From: Brasenia schreberi
Taxonomy: Eukaryota; Streptophyta; Magnoliopsida; Nymphaeales; Cabombaceae
Assembly: GCA_036023115.1 (NCBI GenBank)
Contig: JAYKKT010000079.1
Coordinates: 16,889,501-16,953,500 of the forward strand
DNA length: 64,000 nt
Direction: 5' to 3'
Position 1 is the first letter of the stretch; every line of letters starts with the position of its first letter. The translations under genes were made by a program, and so were the position numbers. Under the pieces are notes generated by a model. The model was not told the DNA's origin. It saw only the letters and a list, made by a program, of their open reading frames with translations, and did no database searches. Positions 47,312 to 59,600 of the stretch are shown here, one piece after another.

Positions 47312-48578
47312 ATGGGCATGAAATCATTGGTGTTTCAACTCTCATAGAGTTCAATGAATTTGTCACAGACAAGATGATAATGTTCATGGTCATGCAGAGG
47401 CAGGATTGGATGCATAGGATGGAAGACATGGTTGTGGAGAGAAGCTTGAAGTGCCCTTGACGCAGTCGATAGTGACCAGAACACTAACTGGTACTCTAGA
47501 AGGAAGTTTAAGGTGCATATCAGTTGGCCGGAAATTCTGTAATGTATTAGAAAAGGCAAGCCAAATGCTGAACCAATAATAAGAACCAAAACAGTGACAA
47601 AAAATAGAACATGGACCACTCTAAGGACTTCTATTACAGTTCTTGTTACCACCAACTCAGATATTAGATCAAAAGATTAACCTGTTTGCTCATACTCCTC
47701 ACTAACGAATCCAGTCAGCCACAAGAATCACTGAACTGAATGCACTTTCTATTTAGCAAGAAACTAGACAGCAGCAGCTTTCGAGAAAGTGATGTACTTT
47801 TAACATGTTCTTCCTTAAAAGAGAAAAAACAAGTTCTACTCAAGATACTCCTAAAGAAGAATTTTCAAAACCTTCCCTTTCTGCTTTTTCTTTGTCCCAC
47901 TACTGAGGCAGCAAATAGATGCCCAACTAATACAAACCATGCTACAAGTTATACTCAAGATTCTGTGTGGTATCGCTATGGGAGGCAAAGAAAACGCACT
48001 AACAAGCGTCGGCATTTCCTCTTGCTCCCTGCTTCTGTGGATTCTGAGCCCGCGAAACAGAATCGGCGATGATGATGATTACGACCCGGAGTTCCTGCTT
48101 GTTGGAAGCAAGAAGAGACGGATTGGTCTGGTGAAAGTTCTGGTCTGATGTCTGTGCAAACATTGCCGGTGCGTTCGCTACATTTCGAAAATTCCAGTTT
48201 CCGCTGCGAATCTGTGTCCGGATCCAACTCCCCTTCTCGTGGATATTTTTTTTCCTTTGCTTACAACGGGGAGGCCGAAGACAGGTATACGGTTCCAGTC
48301 AACCGGAAATTGGAACTATGACAGAATCAATTCTGGGCCGGTTATGGTTTTAAAACCGTTGGTTTCGAGTTGGTTTTGGTTTACGTTTGAAATTATTCGG
48401 AATTTATAATTTAATTATGAAATTAAATTTCATAAAAAAGTTTTAAAAATATCAAAACCGTCAACTTCGATTTTATAAAAATTGAAACCAACACCGAACC
48501 AAATGAGTCGATTTTGAGTTCAATCGATTTTTTACATCGTGATTGGAACCATCATCTAAACCGACCAGGACCATAAGT
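47312..48578. other. Intergenic, with a CpG-richer patch at 47950-48290
   Basis: A reverse-strand frame at 47335-47655 is hydrophobic but matches no family I know. About 47950-48290 is richer in CG than its surroundings and could be an old promoter or 5' UTR for the ALB3-like copy. A reverse-strand frame from about 48032 (MPTLVSAFSLPPIAIPHRI) looks vaguely like a transit peptide but lacks the rest of exon 1. 48290-48560 consists of AACCGG/GGTTTT words. Confidence 0.35.
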
Positions 48579-48898
48579 AACAACAACAACTAAGCCTTTT
48601 TTCATACTAGATGAGATTGGCTATAAGGATTTTTTGTTTCCACAGGGTCCTATCATGTGTCATGCTAATAGTTAACTCAATATAAACTAGATCATTCTTT
48701 ATTATTTTTTTACAATCTAGTTTTTCATATATTCTTACAAGAGTATCCTTGGGTCATCTTTCTATATGTTCAAATCATCTTAAACGATTTTTTCTCATTT
48801 TATCCTCTATTGGTGTTACTCCCAATTTATTTCTAATAACCTCATTATGTATACAATCTTTCCTTGTGTGACCGCTCATCCATCTCAACATCTTCATT
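48579..48898 (-). mobile_element. RTE LINE 3' fragment, about 320 bp
   Basis: Reverse strand from the CAA tail at 48579 to CATCTTCATT at 48898, covering the ORF2 C-terminus and 3' end. It is more diverged than the copies at 17060 or 58977. No clear target duplication. Confidence 0.85.
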
Positions 48899-49769
48899 TA
48901 TGCTTAAAACACCCACACCCACACATGCACTTTTAATCTCAGGAAAACAAACGATTTTGGGGCTTGCCACAAAGGGTTGACGAGGTGGGTCAGCAGGTTG
49001 GCTTCAGTCGCTTCCGTTTTGGGTTAAAAGCAGATTCACTGGACCCAACCAACGGGTCGACAACTACAACACATTGTGTTTTTATGTATATATGCCGCGA
49101 ACGAAGATTTTTACACACACACATATTTATATATATATGTGTGTGTAATACCTATAATGATTTTAGCTAAATATGTGTGTAATACCTATAATGATTTTGT
49201 AGCACATTTTTGAGTCACGTAAGGTTTCGGGTCTTCTTGGACCCAACCTGATTTTTGTCATGTTGTTGAGGAACGTCTTTGATTCATTATCATCTAATTA
49301 AGGGCGATTAATGGTTACCATTGATGTAAGAAAAAGTAAAAATGCGACTATACAATGACAATACAAAAGAAAGTATAAAATATATATTTTACTTCTTCTA
49401 CCTCAATCTCAATCATGAAATCTTATGAATCATATAGTCGTGACTCAGGGAAGTATTTCGTTAGATAGGACCGTAGCATATCTAATGTATATAACATGCA
49501 AATATAAAAATGTCATACAAAATTAATTATAGTTACTATAGGCAGTGTGATAAAGAATTATAAACCAAAGAAAAAAGCATGTGGAAATAATTCTAATTTG
49601 CTGAAAGAATCCCAATTAATTATTTGATTAAAACGACGATTACATTTTGGGTGAGAGAAACAAATGTAAGTGATGTTTTATTATCTTTTAGTTAAACATC
49701 AAGTAATTTAGACATGTCCAATTTCAGTTTTGGAACTATTAATTTTTTTTATAAAACAAAATGTATATA

Positions 49770-49830
49770 TACATTTTGGGAGTCGAACTCTCTACCAAAC
49801 TCAATAGTAGGGCAATTGAGCTAACAATGA
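49770..49830 (-). mobile_element. tRNA-derived SINE-like fragment
   Basis: The reverse strand shows TAGCTCAATTG (49813-49823), a perfect fit to the pol III A-box consensus TRGYNNARNNG. After 24 bases comes GTTCGACTC (49780-49788), a perfect B box (GWTCRANNC), followed by CCAAAATG. The spacing is short for a tRNA gene and no acceptor stem can be folded, so a SINE head is likelier. Confidence 0.5.
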
Positions 49831-51034
49831 ACATCTAATAATGAAAAATAGACTTAATATATAAATTATAGAGTATGAGTTTCCGAAACTCATGAACCGT
49901 AACCAAATCGAGAGGTTTCTGGTTCCAGTTACAATTTTAGATCAAGAACCACCAGTTCCAGTTCTTGACAGTTTTGTGACGGGTTTAGTTATGATTTCAA
50001 ACTGGCCATTAAAGGTTTGTTTTCGCCATCACGGCTTTTTTATTGAAAACTAGAGAACCAAAATAATAAGGATTAAGACGTAGAGCCCCCAACTCCGTTT
50101 TCTTCACTTTTTTGTTGAGATACGTGTGGACTGTTAAATTGCAAAAAAAAGAGGTCTTCAATTTCAATTTTTTAGGGAATTTGTACTTACAAAAGGGCTC
50201 ACAATTTGAGAGGGTTGTTTGCCCAAAAAAATATGGGCCGGACGGGACTGTCCCACATTATATATGATCCTCGCCCTGCCCTTGGGTTATATATATATAC
50301 TTGTGGACTGCTCAATTGGGAAAAAGTTTTCATGTGATGTGAAAGTCAATTTTTAGAGAATTTGTGCTTATAAATGGGCAATGCCGAGAAAAATGTGAGC
50401 CACGTCGGGCTGGCTCATATGTGACCCAACAAATAGCTAACTATATATATATATATAAAAAAAGAGAGAAGGTGGAAAGAAAATGTAGCACACCCCAAAT
50501 ATCCTCAAAGATCTCAACTTTTTGACTGTTGAGAAGCAAAAAAATTACTATTGTAGTTTTTGAAGGTGTAGTACATTTGGTACTATATTGCCTTTTACCA
50601 ATCCTAATCCAAATAGGAATGGTTTTTTATTTTATAGGGTGTTTATCTCTATCTTACCGATCCGTTGATCATTTCCAGAGTCTTGGAGATACCACAGTGC
50701 GTGAACTTTCGTATTGCCTCTAAAGATCAGAAGATAACATCATCATGTGTTGCATTCTAAATAGCTTTCTCAATTTACTTTTATCCTTTCGTATCCATGC
50801 ATAACATAGCAGAAAAGAGAAGATATCCTTCATTCAAAATATTAATCTGTTCCTTTCAAAACCATCATACACTCCCTGTTGTTTTAAACATGCAACGATT
50901 ACCAACTAAAGCTGCAAATCTTCTAACCCTGTTTCATCTCTTCCGTCATAAATACAAGAAGAGTCCATATAATATTAAGAAAAAACAATCTGTTTTGCAA
51001 AGCAGGCAAAGAGAAGGAAGAACAGAAAATTTAC

Positions 51035-51124
51035 CTACGCCTAGAATGATACTTAAGATAAGCCATAAATGCAGCAGGCGCCAATGTGGCCATCGGCCAT
51101 TGAATCCTAGAGGCAATTTCTTGA
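51035..51124 (-). other. Possible orphan exon, unrecognised
   Basis: The reverse strand encodes QEIASRIQWPMATLAPAAFM then AYLKYHSRRR, with a good donor (AG then GTAAAT) at 51034 and a weak acceptor near 51125. It reads like protein, but I recognise no family and find no partner exons. Confidence 0.2.
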
Positions 51125-51170
51125 CTTGGTGAACAGGTATTAAAGACCAAATGGTCACAGAGGTAAAGTT

Positions 51171-51190
51171 AACAACAACTAAGCCTTTTC
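51171..51190 (-). mobile_element. RTE LINE tail remnant next to the B3 gene
   Basis: AACAACAACTAAGCCTTTTC is the family 3' end on the reverse strand, reduced to 20 bases. It ends only about 10-35 bp before the start codons of the B3-domain gene. No clear target duplication. Confidence 0.65.
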
Positions 51191-51199
51191 TCTCTCGAC

Positions 51200-51910
51200 A
51201 TGCAGGATCTTTGCAGTGCAGTCATGGAGGATCTCTATTTGTTATGTGATGTCGCTACTTATATTAACGATGTTAAGGCCCTGACAGAACAAGATAAGAA
51301 GAAAACAAAAGTAGCGCAGGACTACGAGGAAGAGAAGAAAGTAAAACATCAGAAACGACGAGAAGAAGAGCACAAGTCTATACGATCATTTGTATTTCAA
51401 AACAAAGGAACACGATACGTTAACACAGAGAAGTGGGATTACTACAGGCCATATGTAGGGCACGCTCGCAAGAAAGAGACAGCGATACAAATGCGATCAA
51501 GTTCACCCATATCACTACAAAAAAGCTCATGCACACTGACACGACGAAACACCATGGGCGACTTGCTTTACAAGAACAAAGAGTTTATGAAAGGTGTCTT
51601 ACAGAAGGTCTTGCCTCCGGAGGAGAAAGCCATGGTGGAAAAAGGTGGTGGACTCATGGTGCCGACTTTCGATAAGGAAGGTCTATCGTGGACTTTGATA
51701 TTTAAGTATTGGGAGAGCAACAAGGGCTATGTCCTTAATGATAAGGACTGGTTTCGTATAGTGAAAGCAAATGGGTTCACCAAAGAGCAAATCATTGAAG
51801 TGCAGAGTTTAAGAGAATCGTCAACGAATAGGTTGTGCTTCTTAATTGGGAGAGTTGTTGAGGCAAAAACCGATAATGAGCAAGAAGATCCACATTTGGA
51901 GTATTGCTAA
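51200..51910 (+). CDS. B3 DNA-binding domain protein (DUF313-like)
   Basis: Intronless, 236 codons from ATG 51200. ATG 51224 (GTCATGGAGG, better context) is the likelier start and gives 228 residues. The N-terminal third is a Lys/Glu-rich coiled-coil-like stretch (QDKKKTKVAQDYEEEKKVKH). The C-terminal ~110 residues resemble the plant-specific B3 family with DUF313: KGVLQKVLPPEEKAMVEKGG, then LIFKYWESNKGYVLNDKDWF, IVKANGFTKEQIIEVQSLRE, NRLCFLIGRV, the usual strand pattern of a B3 fold. Such proteins are presumed nuclear DNA binders; targets are unknown. The frame has no internal stop although it lies amid transposons, suggesting a real or recently active gene. A LINE tail remnant touches its 5' side and a tandem duplication follows its 3' side. 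Confidence 0.7.
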   Translation: MQDLCSAVMEDLYLLCDVATYINDVKALTEQDKKKTKVAQDYEEEKKVKHQKRREEEHKSIRSFVFQNKGTRYVNTEKWDYYRPYVGHARKKETAIQMRSSSPISLQKSSCTLTRRNTMGDLLYKNKEFMKGVLQKVLPPEEKAMVEKGGGLMVPTFDKEGLSWTLIFKYWESNKGYVLNDKDWFRIVKANGFTKEQIIEVQSLRESSTNRLCFLIGRVVEAKTDNEQEDPHLEYC

Positions 51911-52018
51911 AGTTTTTGTTATTTGGTGCGCTAGTTTTCTTGTTGATCAAATAGACAGCAAACGATCTTGCAACTTAGTTTCAAGAGGTGACCAATAAGT
52001 TGAGTTCTTAGTATTTTA

Positions 52019-52284
52019 TATGTTGTGATACATTTATTTCTTCAATAAGTTTTTTTGAAGTATTGAAAGCTTTGGTTATTTCTTTCTCTCATTCAATATT
52101 CGATCGATGGAAAAATGTATGTATATCATATAGTAATATGTTGTGATACATTTATTTCTTCAGTAAGTTTTTTTGAAGTATTGAAAGCTTTAAGTTTTTT
52201 TGAAGTATTGAAAGCTTTGGTTCTTTCTTTCTCTCATTCTATATTCGATCGATGGAAAAATGAACGTATATCATATAGTTTCCT
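52019..52284. repeat. Tandem duplication (about 119 and 147 bp) downstream of the B3 gene
   Basis: TGTTGTGATACATTTATTTC begins two units at about 52021 and 52140. Both end with ATTCGATCGATGGAAAAATG and ATCATATAGT. The second unit has an extra internal copy of a 28-base word (AGTTTTTTTGAAGTATTGAA plus AGCTTT). Confidence 0.92.
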
Positions 52285-52537
52285 GCCCGTAATGTGACCA
52301 AAGGCAAGACATATTTTTGTAACTCCACGCACGAACTTCAAATGCAAAGCGAAAAACCTCAACGGTTCATTTGAAGCACTAAAAAGATTTTCAGAATAAT
52401 GTTCAAGACATTTGATAACTACATAACTACAAGAAAAAAAACCATATTTTATGTATCCAATCAACCTACTCATGTCGAGCAATACAATTCGTTGCTTCAT
52501 ATGAACCATTGGATATGAAAGCGGGTATGTACTCGAG

Positions 52538-52541
<4 letters not shown>

Positions 52542-52582
<41 letters not shown>
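52542..52582. repeat. (TC)n microsatellite
   Basis: About 20 units of TC. Confidence 0.95.
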
Positions 52583-54160
<1,578 letters not shown>

Positions 54161-56307
54161 ATATATATATTAGTTGAACCCAAGGGGTTCTGGTTTTGGA
54201 TTAGTATACTATCTTGGGGTGGAACCTAGGCTGGAGCCAGGTATGGGCACTGCAAGAATCAATCTTGCTACCTGCATCTTGTGAGTCCAGTGCCCTTGCA
54301 AGGTGCACTAATGGCCTGAGTTTAGGGTCGGTATAAAGTTTAATGGATTTAACCATGATAAATTTATTGTGTTTATCATAGCATAGTGGACCTTTTCAAA
54401 AAAGATCATCACAATGCTAGAACCAAGCTTTTGCGCACATAAGTAGAGTGGAGTATCACTATTTATCTCCATCACATGTTTTATGGTCTCCTTCCAACAT
54501 TTTAGCAGCATGTCCAATTTATAGTACATTTATATTGGTTATATGTAGCCGCCTCACTATATTTTATTTAATTATGTCTATTCTGTTTTATCTTTTATTT
54601 GTGTTACACCAACTATTTCCTTAATAATCTTATTAGAAATTCGATATTTCCCTAATAACATTTTCTACACATGTTGATGTATTTTGGCTGTTATTGTTTA
54701 AAAAGGAACCTAGATGGTCTTGAAAAGAAAAAAGGCAACCTATGGTTGCTTTGTTTTTCTTTTTACAATGGCTAGATGCATGCCCGGGGCATAGAACTCA
54801 GAAGCTTCTAACAAGATTGCAATCTGCTCACTCCTTAGTTTTGCACAAAGCAAGTTTGATGGTGAGTTGCTTGCATGTCGAGCTCGATCTCACCAATACT
54901 CGGCTCAAGCAGGGTCCGAGCTTTACAAAAAGCTATAAAAATTATTCATATATTAGAAGGTTTATATATTTAGGTCAACCCACATAAAATCGAGTTAGAA
55001 ATTTTCAAGCTAGAGTTGATTCGTGAGTTCAGGCGAGCTAGATGTGGTTTGACCTCACCGATCTCAATCCCTGCCAAGCTTAATTTGAGTCAAACTTGGC
55101 TGCACTGAGCTCAAATGAGCCGAGAAGTAACTCGATCTTGAGCTAGAACCTGTAGATTGAAGCTCATTTTCTCCCAAACCCAGCTGCGTTTTCTTTACAA
55201 GTTGAGTTGACCTTGCTTGTACTTGAGTTCGACTCAGCTTGTGCACCCAACTCCTTGTTCTCACAAAACTCTCTCTGTGATGATTTTAACTAATCTATAT
55301 GAGCCGATGCTGACTAGAGGCGTAATGTGGTGTAGGGCGTTGTGCCCTCTAACACCAGGTCATGGCTTCGATTGCCATGGTGATGTTCTTTATAGTTGTG
55401 ACTGTTAAGGGGTCAGCCTGCCTTGTGAAAGAAAAGGCCATGCACAACAAGCCTCAACTGAAAATATGGTCACAAGTTCGATGCGGGCCACGTTCGTCCA
55501 CATGATCTCATGGATCGGTTTATTATATATATAAATAAGTATTTTACATGCGTATATTCTTTTAGTTTAATAATATAAAATATCACAAAATTTGAATTTT
55601 ATGTAAAATATATTATATTAAATATATTTTCTTATAAAATAATTTTATAGGTGGAAGTGGGGCGGAGCGGGATGGTCCCGGGTTGTAACAAAAGGGTGAG
55701 GGACAGGGATGGCTTTGATCTACAAAGACCCTTGGAGCGAGAGACGAAGTGGGGTGTATAAGGAGGATTCTAGGACAGAATGGGTGTGTGTGGAGTGAAA
55801 ACCCACCCCGCCCGGCCCGTTGCCATCCCTACGGTAAACCCAAGTTCTTATTTAGGTAACTCCGGCTCAAAGAAGAGTCTGTCATGCTAACGTGCCCTGG
55901 ATGATCCACCCCTCTGAGTCAGTGACCTTATAGTAAAGGTGCATATTTCATTTTTGAGCTCTGAAAAACATATAGATTTTGAGAACTAAATCAGAAAGAT
56001 TAAACCGTGAATCTATCCCAAACAAGCTTGAAATCTAAAGGGGAAAAAACGGATACAATCTCAACCCGACCCATAGGCACTCAACTTGCAGCATGCGCGG
56101 GTTGATCAGGTTCACAATAAACCCATCCCGGTCCACAGGTCCAAAAGGGTTCTGAAGGCTTCTTCTAAACAGTACGCCATGGTACTCTCCATAGTTTTAC
56201 TGGATCTACTGAACCAATTTCCTAGCTTCCAATCATTCCATATTTGGAGCAAATAATTGAAATCCTTTTCCCATTTCTGGGATTGCCTGAAACTGCCTTT
56301 ACCTTCT

Positions 56308-56343
<36 letters not shown>

Positions 56344-56633
56344 CCCCCACTGCATTTGATTGCAGCCACTCTTGAAAGATGAGAACCTTTATGTGTCACC
56401 CATAAAGGATAAAGTAATGCATATGACAACAACATTTAAAAACAAACGCCAAGTGATAAAATAATGCTATCCCCAAACTTCCACATTCTCTCATCCTTCT
56501 GCAGAGAGAGAGAAAGAAGACTTCAGTGACATGAATAATACCGGAAAAAGACAAGCGGTGTGATCTTTACACCCCTCAATCTCTGGTCGGTACTCTTTGT
56601 TTTTGGAGGAGAGCGAGGCGAGTTCCTTCATGC
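54161..56633. other. Intergenic region upstream of the AHL gene
   Basis: 54530-54680 faintly resembles a decayed LINE 3' region (CTTAATAATCTTATTAGAAA). 54850-55200 carries GAGCTC/GAGCC words as at 20790-21310. 55640-55830 has G/C-rich GGGGCGGAGCGGGATGG words. A (CT)n run lies at 56311-56342 and GAGAGAGAGA at 56503, close upstream of the AHL start. Parts near 56500-56633 are likely its promoter or 5' UTR. No gene recognised. Confidence 0.5.
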
Positions 56634-59600
56634 ATGGAAGCCAACGATGGCGGCCTCAACTCTTACTACCAACCAGGCCCTTCAGGCAACAATGGCATTT
56701 TTGGCTCTCCTCCTTCCAATCCCAACGCCTCTTCTTCTTCCCCTTACACTGAAGGGGCCTCCCTCGTCTTTCCTCACTCGGCCGGCGGGAGACCCGCTGC
56801 CGTCCTGGAGGTCGTCCGGCGGAAACGGGGACGGCCCAGAAAGTATGGTCCTGGTGCGGATGGTGCCCTGAGGCATGCCTCCTCTGTGGGGGTTCCGCTC
56901 ACCTCCGTTGCTCGCAAGAAAGGGCCCTCTTCAGCTAAGAAAGCTCAAATGGTCGCTCTTGGTACGTTCTTAAAGGCAGCCTATAGCTTAGTTTGCAGGA
57001 ATTCCCATTTTCTTGTTGGATGTACCCAGCTCAGTTTTCAGAGTTATGACTTGTGGGTGGTAAATGTTTTGTTTTTTGACTTTCCTGGGTTGGTTGTGCA
57101 TGGCAAAAATGGCAGTGGCTTACGTTTTTTTTTCTTTCTTGGATTGATCTTTGACATGTTTGTGGCTGAAAAGGCTCGTTTCATTTTTTTCCTTTTGGTG
57201 TATCGTTTCTAGTCATGGCCTGAGAACTTGTAAGGGAGGAGGTGTCTCCTATGCTTGAGATGGGGGATTATGGAACGGACCTGGATTTCTGCTTGAAAAT
57301 AGAAGGGAAAAGATTGGTTTAGATACTGCAGTGTGGGGTTCTTTTAATTTATTCAGTTAGGTATTTGGTTGAATGGAAGTCACTCCGTTGATCCACTTAG
57401 CAAATGCCCCAAAGAATATAAAATGATCTTCTTGTTAGTTTAAAAAGATGAGGAGGTGCCTCTACCTCATCTAGGTGCTCTATCATGTCAACCCGAGTGT
57501 AGAACGCCATTATTGTTAGTTTCTTCTCCCCTGTTGCATGATGACTTCGATATGCCTTCTGTGGAAAAGAAGTAGTCTTCTATAGACTGTACACCGGTTC
57601 CATGAAAAAGTTCGGTCTTATATCAAAAGGCCAGGTTATGGATGTTAATAGTAATTACTTGGAAGAATTCAATATTTTGGGTCAACTAAATCATGTAATA
57701 GATGTCCAAAGTTTACCGATTAAGACTAGAGTCTAGACTAGCCTGTTTTATGGCACTTTTTCGTTTGCATCACTAGGTAGAAATTAGAATTCGGTGCTAG
57801 ATTCAGCTCCTATAGTTGATGGACCTCCGGTGACTTCTCATTTAGATCTTGTGTGTCTTTGCCTTTTCTTATAATGCTTTTCGGACGACAAAGTTGAACT
57901 TTGGTAAGCATAACCTTGCTTTCAACTACAATGCAGGTAATGCCGGGCAAGGATTTACACCTCATGTGGTCATGGTTGCTGCTGGAGAAGTCTGTACTCT
58001 ATATTCTAGATCAATTTTGTTAGTTGCTTTCATGATGTTACTCTGTAGCAAAAATGAGGCAGCTTGTTCTCTCATGCCAACAAGTATTTTAACCACTCAA
58101 TATATTGGCGAAGTTTTAATCCTTGGTATCTAGTAGACTTGTATTTTCTAGTTGACTGTGAACTACTATTAGTTTCATTGGGTACATCATCGGATAGAGT
58201 TGCAGCCTCCCATTTGGACGTGATTTGGGGAAAATAGCTTGAAAGATGAAGTTAGATTATCTCTTCAACTCGACTTGTTAAATCATGCTAGATTATCATA
58301 TCCACATTTTATTTTGTGTCCACAACCTCTTTTTCTTGTATGATGGTTCTTGTGTGGATTTCTTAGTCTAGGACTCATGGAATTGACTTTTTTATACCAT
58401 ATGGGTCTATATGTTAGTTTGTTGATTTTGGTTTTACTTCAATTGCGTCAAGTTTTTGAAATTTTAGTGCTTTTTCCTGCTGATTTTAATGAAGCTAGAT
58501 AAAACAAGATTTGGAGCCGGGTTCTAAGTAATTGTTTGTGAATTGTCCATGCTTCTAATAATTATAAATCTATTAAGAAAATGCTGCTGAAAGATGTTCT
58601 GGTGTTTTGCCCAACTGTATTATGTCTTCTTGGCTTGCTTGACATTTTGACGGTGGTATTTAAAGGTAAACTCATGAGATCCTTTTGCATTGAAAAGATG
58701 ACATTTGGGAGGCCACATCTCTTTCTGTTCCAGCATTCTCCTGTGGCGTTCAGCCATTTTGTATAATCATGCCAAACTTTTTAATTGTCTATGAACAACT
58801 GGCTATTTATCACTTGATTAAGGGGGCTTGTTCCTAGTTTATATTTCTATGTTTGAGAATTGTTTTGCTTTTTTATATGAACTGGTAGATGGTTGAAAGC
58901 TCCTGATCATCCTAGGTTCATCCATATCTTTTTTTCTGCAGAAAAATTTTCATGATGTAATACATATGTTGAAATCAACATGTACAAAAGATGTCTGTGA
59001 CAGAAATGAAGATGTTGAGATGGATGAGTGGTCATACAAGAAAAGACCGTATACGTAATGAGGTTATTAGAAACAAATTAGGAGTGGCACCAATAGAGGA
59101 TAAAATGAGAGAATATCGTTTAAGATGGTTTGAACATATAGAAAGAAGATCAAAAGAAGAACCTGTAAGAAGGTTAGAAAAACTAAATTTGGAAAGTATT
59201 AAAAGAGGTAGAGGACGACCACAAAAGTGTTCGAAAGAAACAATAAAGAATGATCTAGCTTATTGTGAGTTAACTGCTAACATGGCACATGATAGGGATC
59301 TGTGGAAACAAAGAATCCATGTAGCCAACCCCGTCTAGTATGGGAAAAGGCTTAGTTGTTGTTGTTGTAATACATATGTTGAAATCGACCCCATCTAGTA
59401 TGGGAAAAGGCTTAGTTGTTGTTGTTGTTGTAATACATAGGTTGAAATGGCATTGGTTTCATTGATTTATATTCAATATTTTCTGTTGGTGTGCATGAGC
59501 TTCTATTGAAAATTTAATTTCTAACTATACTGATAAACAGGATGTATCCAAGAAAATCATGTCCTTCATGCAACAACGAAAGCGAGCTGTTTGCATCCTG

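Larger units (their letters stand above)
48905..51170. other. Intergenic region with a tRNA-like SINE piece
   Basis: A/T-rich, no gene recognised. Contains the SINE-like element at 49780-49823, GGTTCC-type words at 49905-50000, TA microsatellites at 50289 and 50441, and a possible reverse-strand exon at 51035-51124. Confidence 0.5.

Noticed and set aside
47335..47655. Hydrophobic reverse-strand frame of 106 residues that might be a membrane protein
   Set aside because: No recognisable family, no splice context, and it does not match any ALB3 segment although it lies on the ALB3 side.
49770..49830. Candidate tRNA gene
   Set aside because: A and B boxes fit but no acceptor stem or anticodon arm can be formed at proper spacing; treated as a SINE-like fragment.
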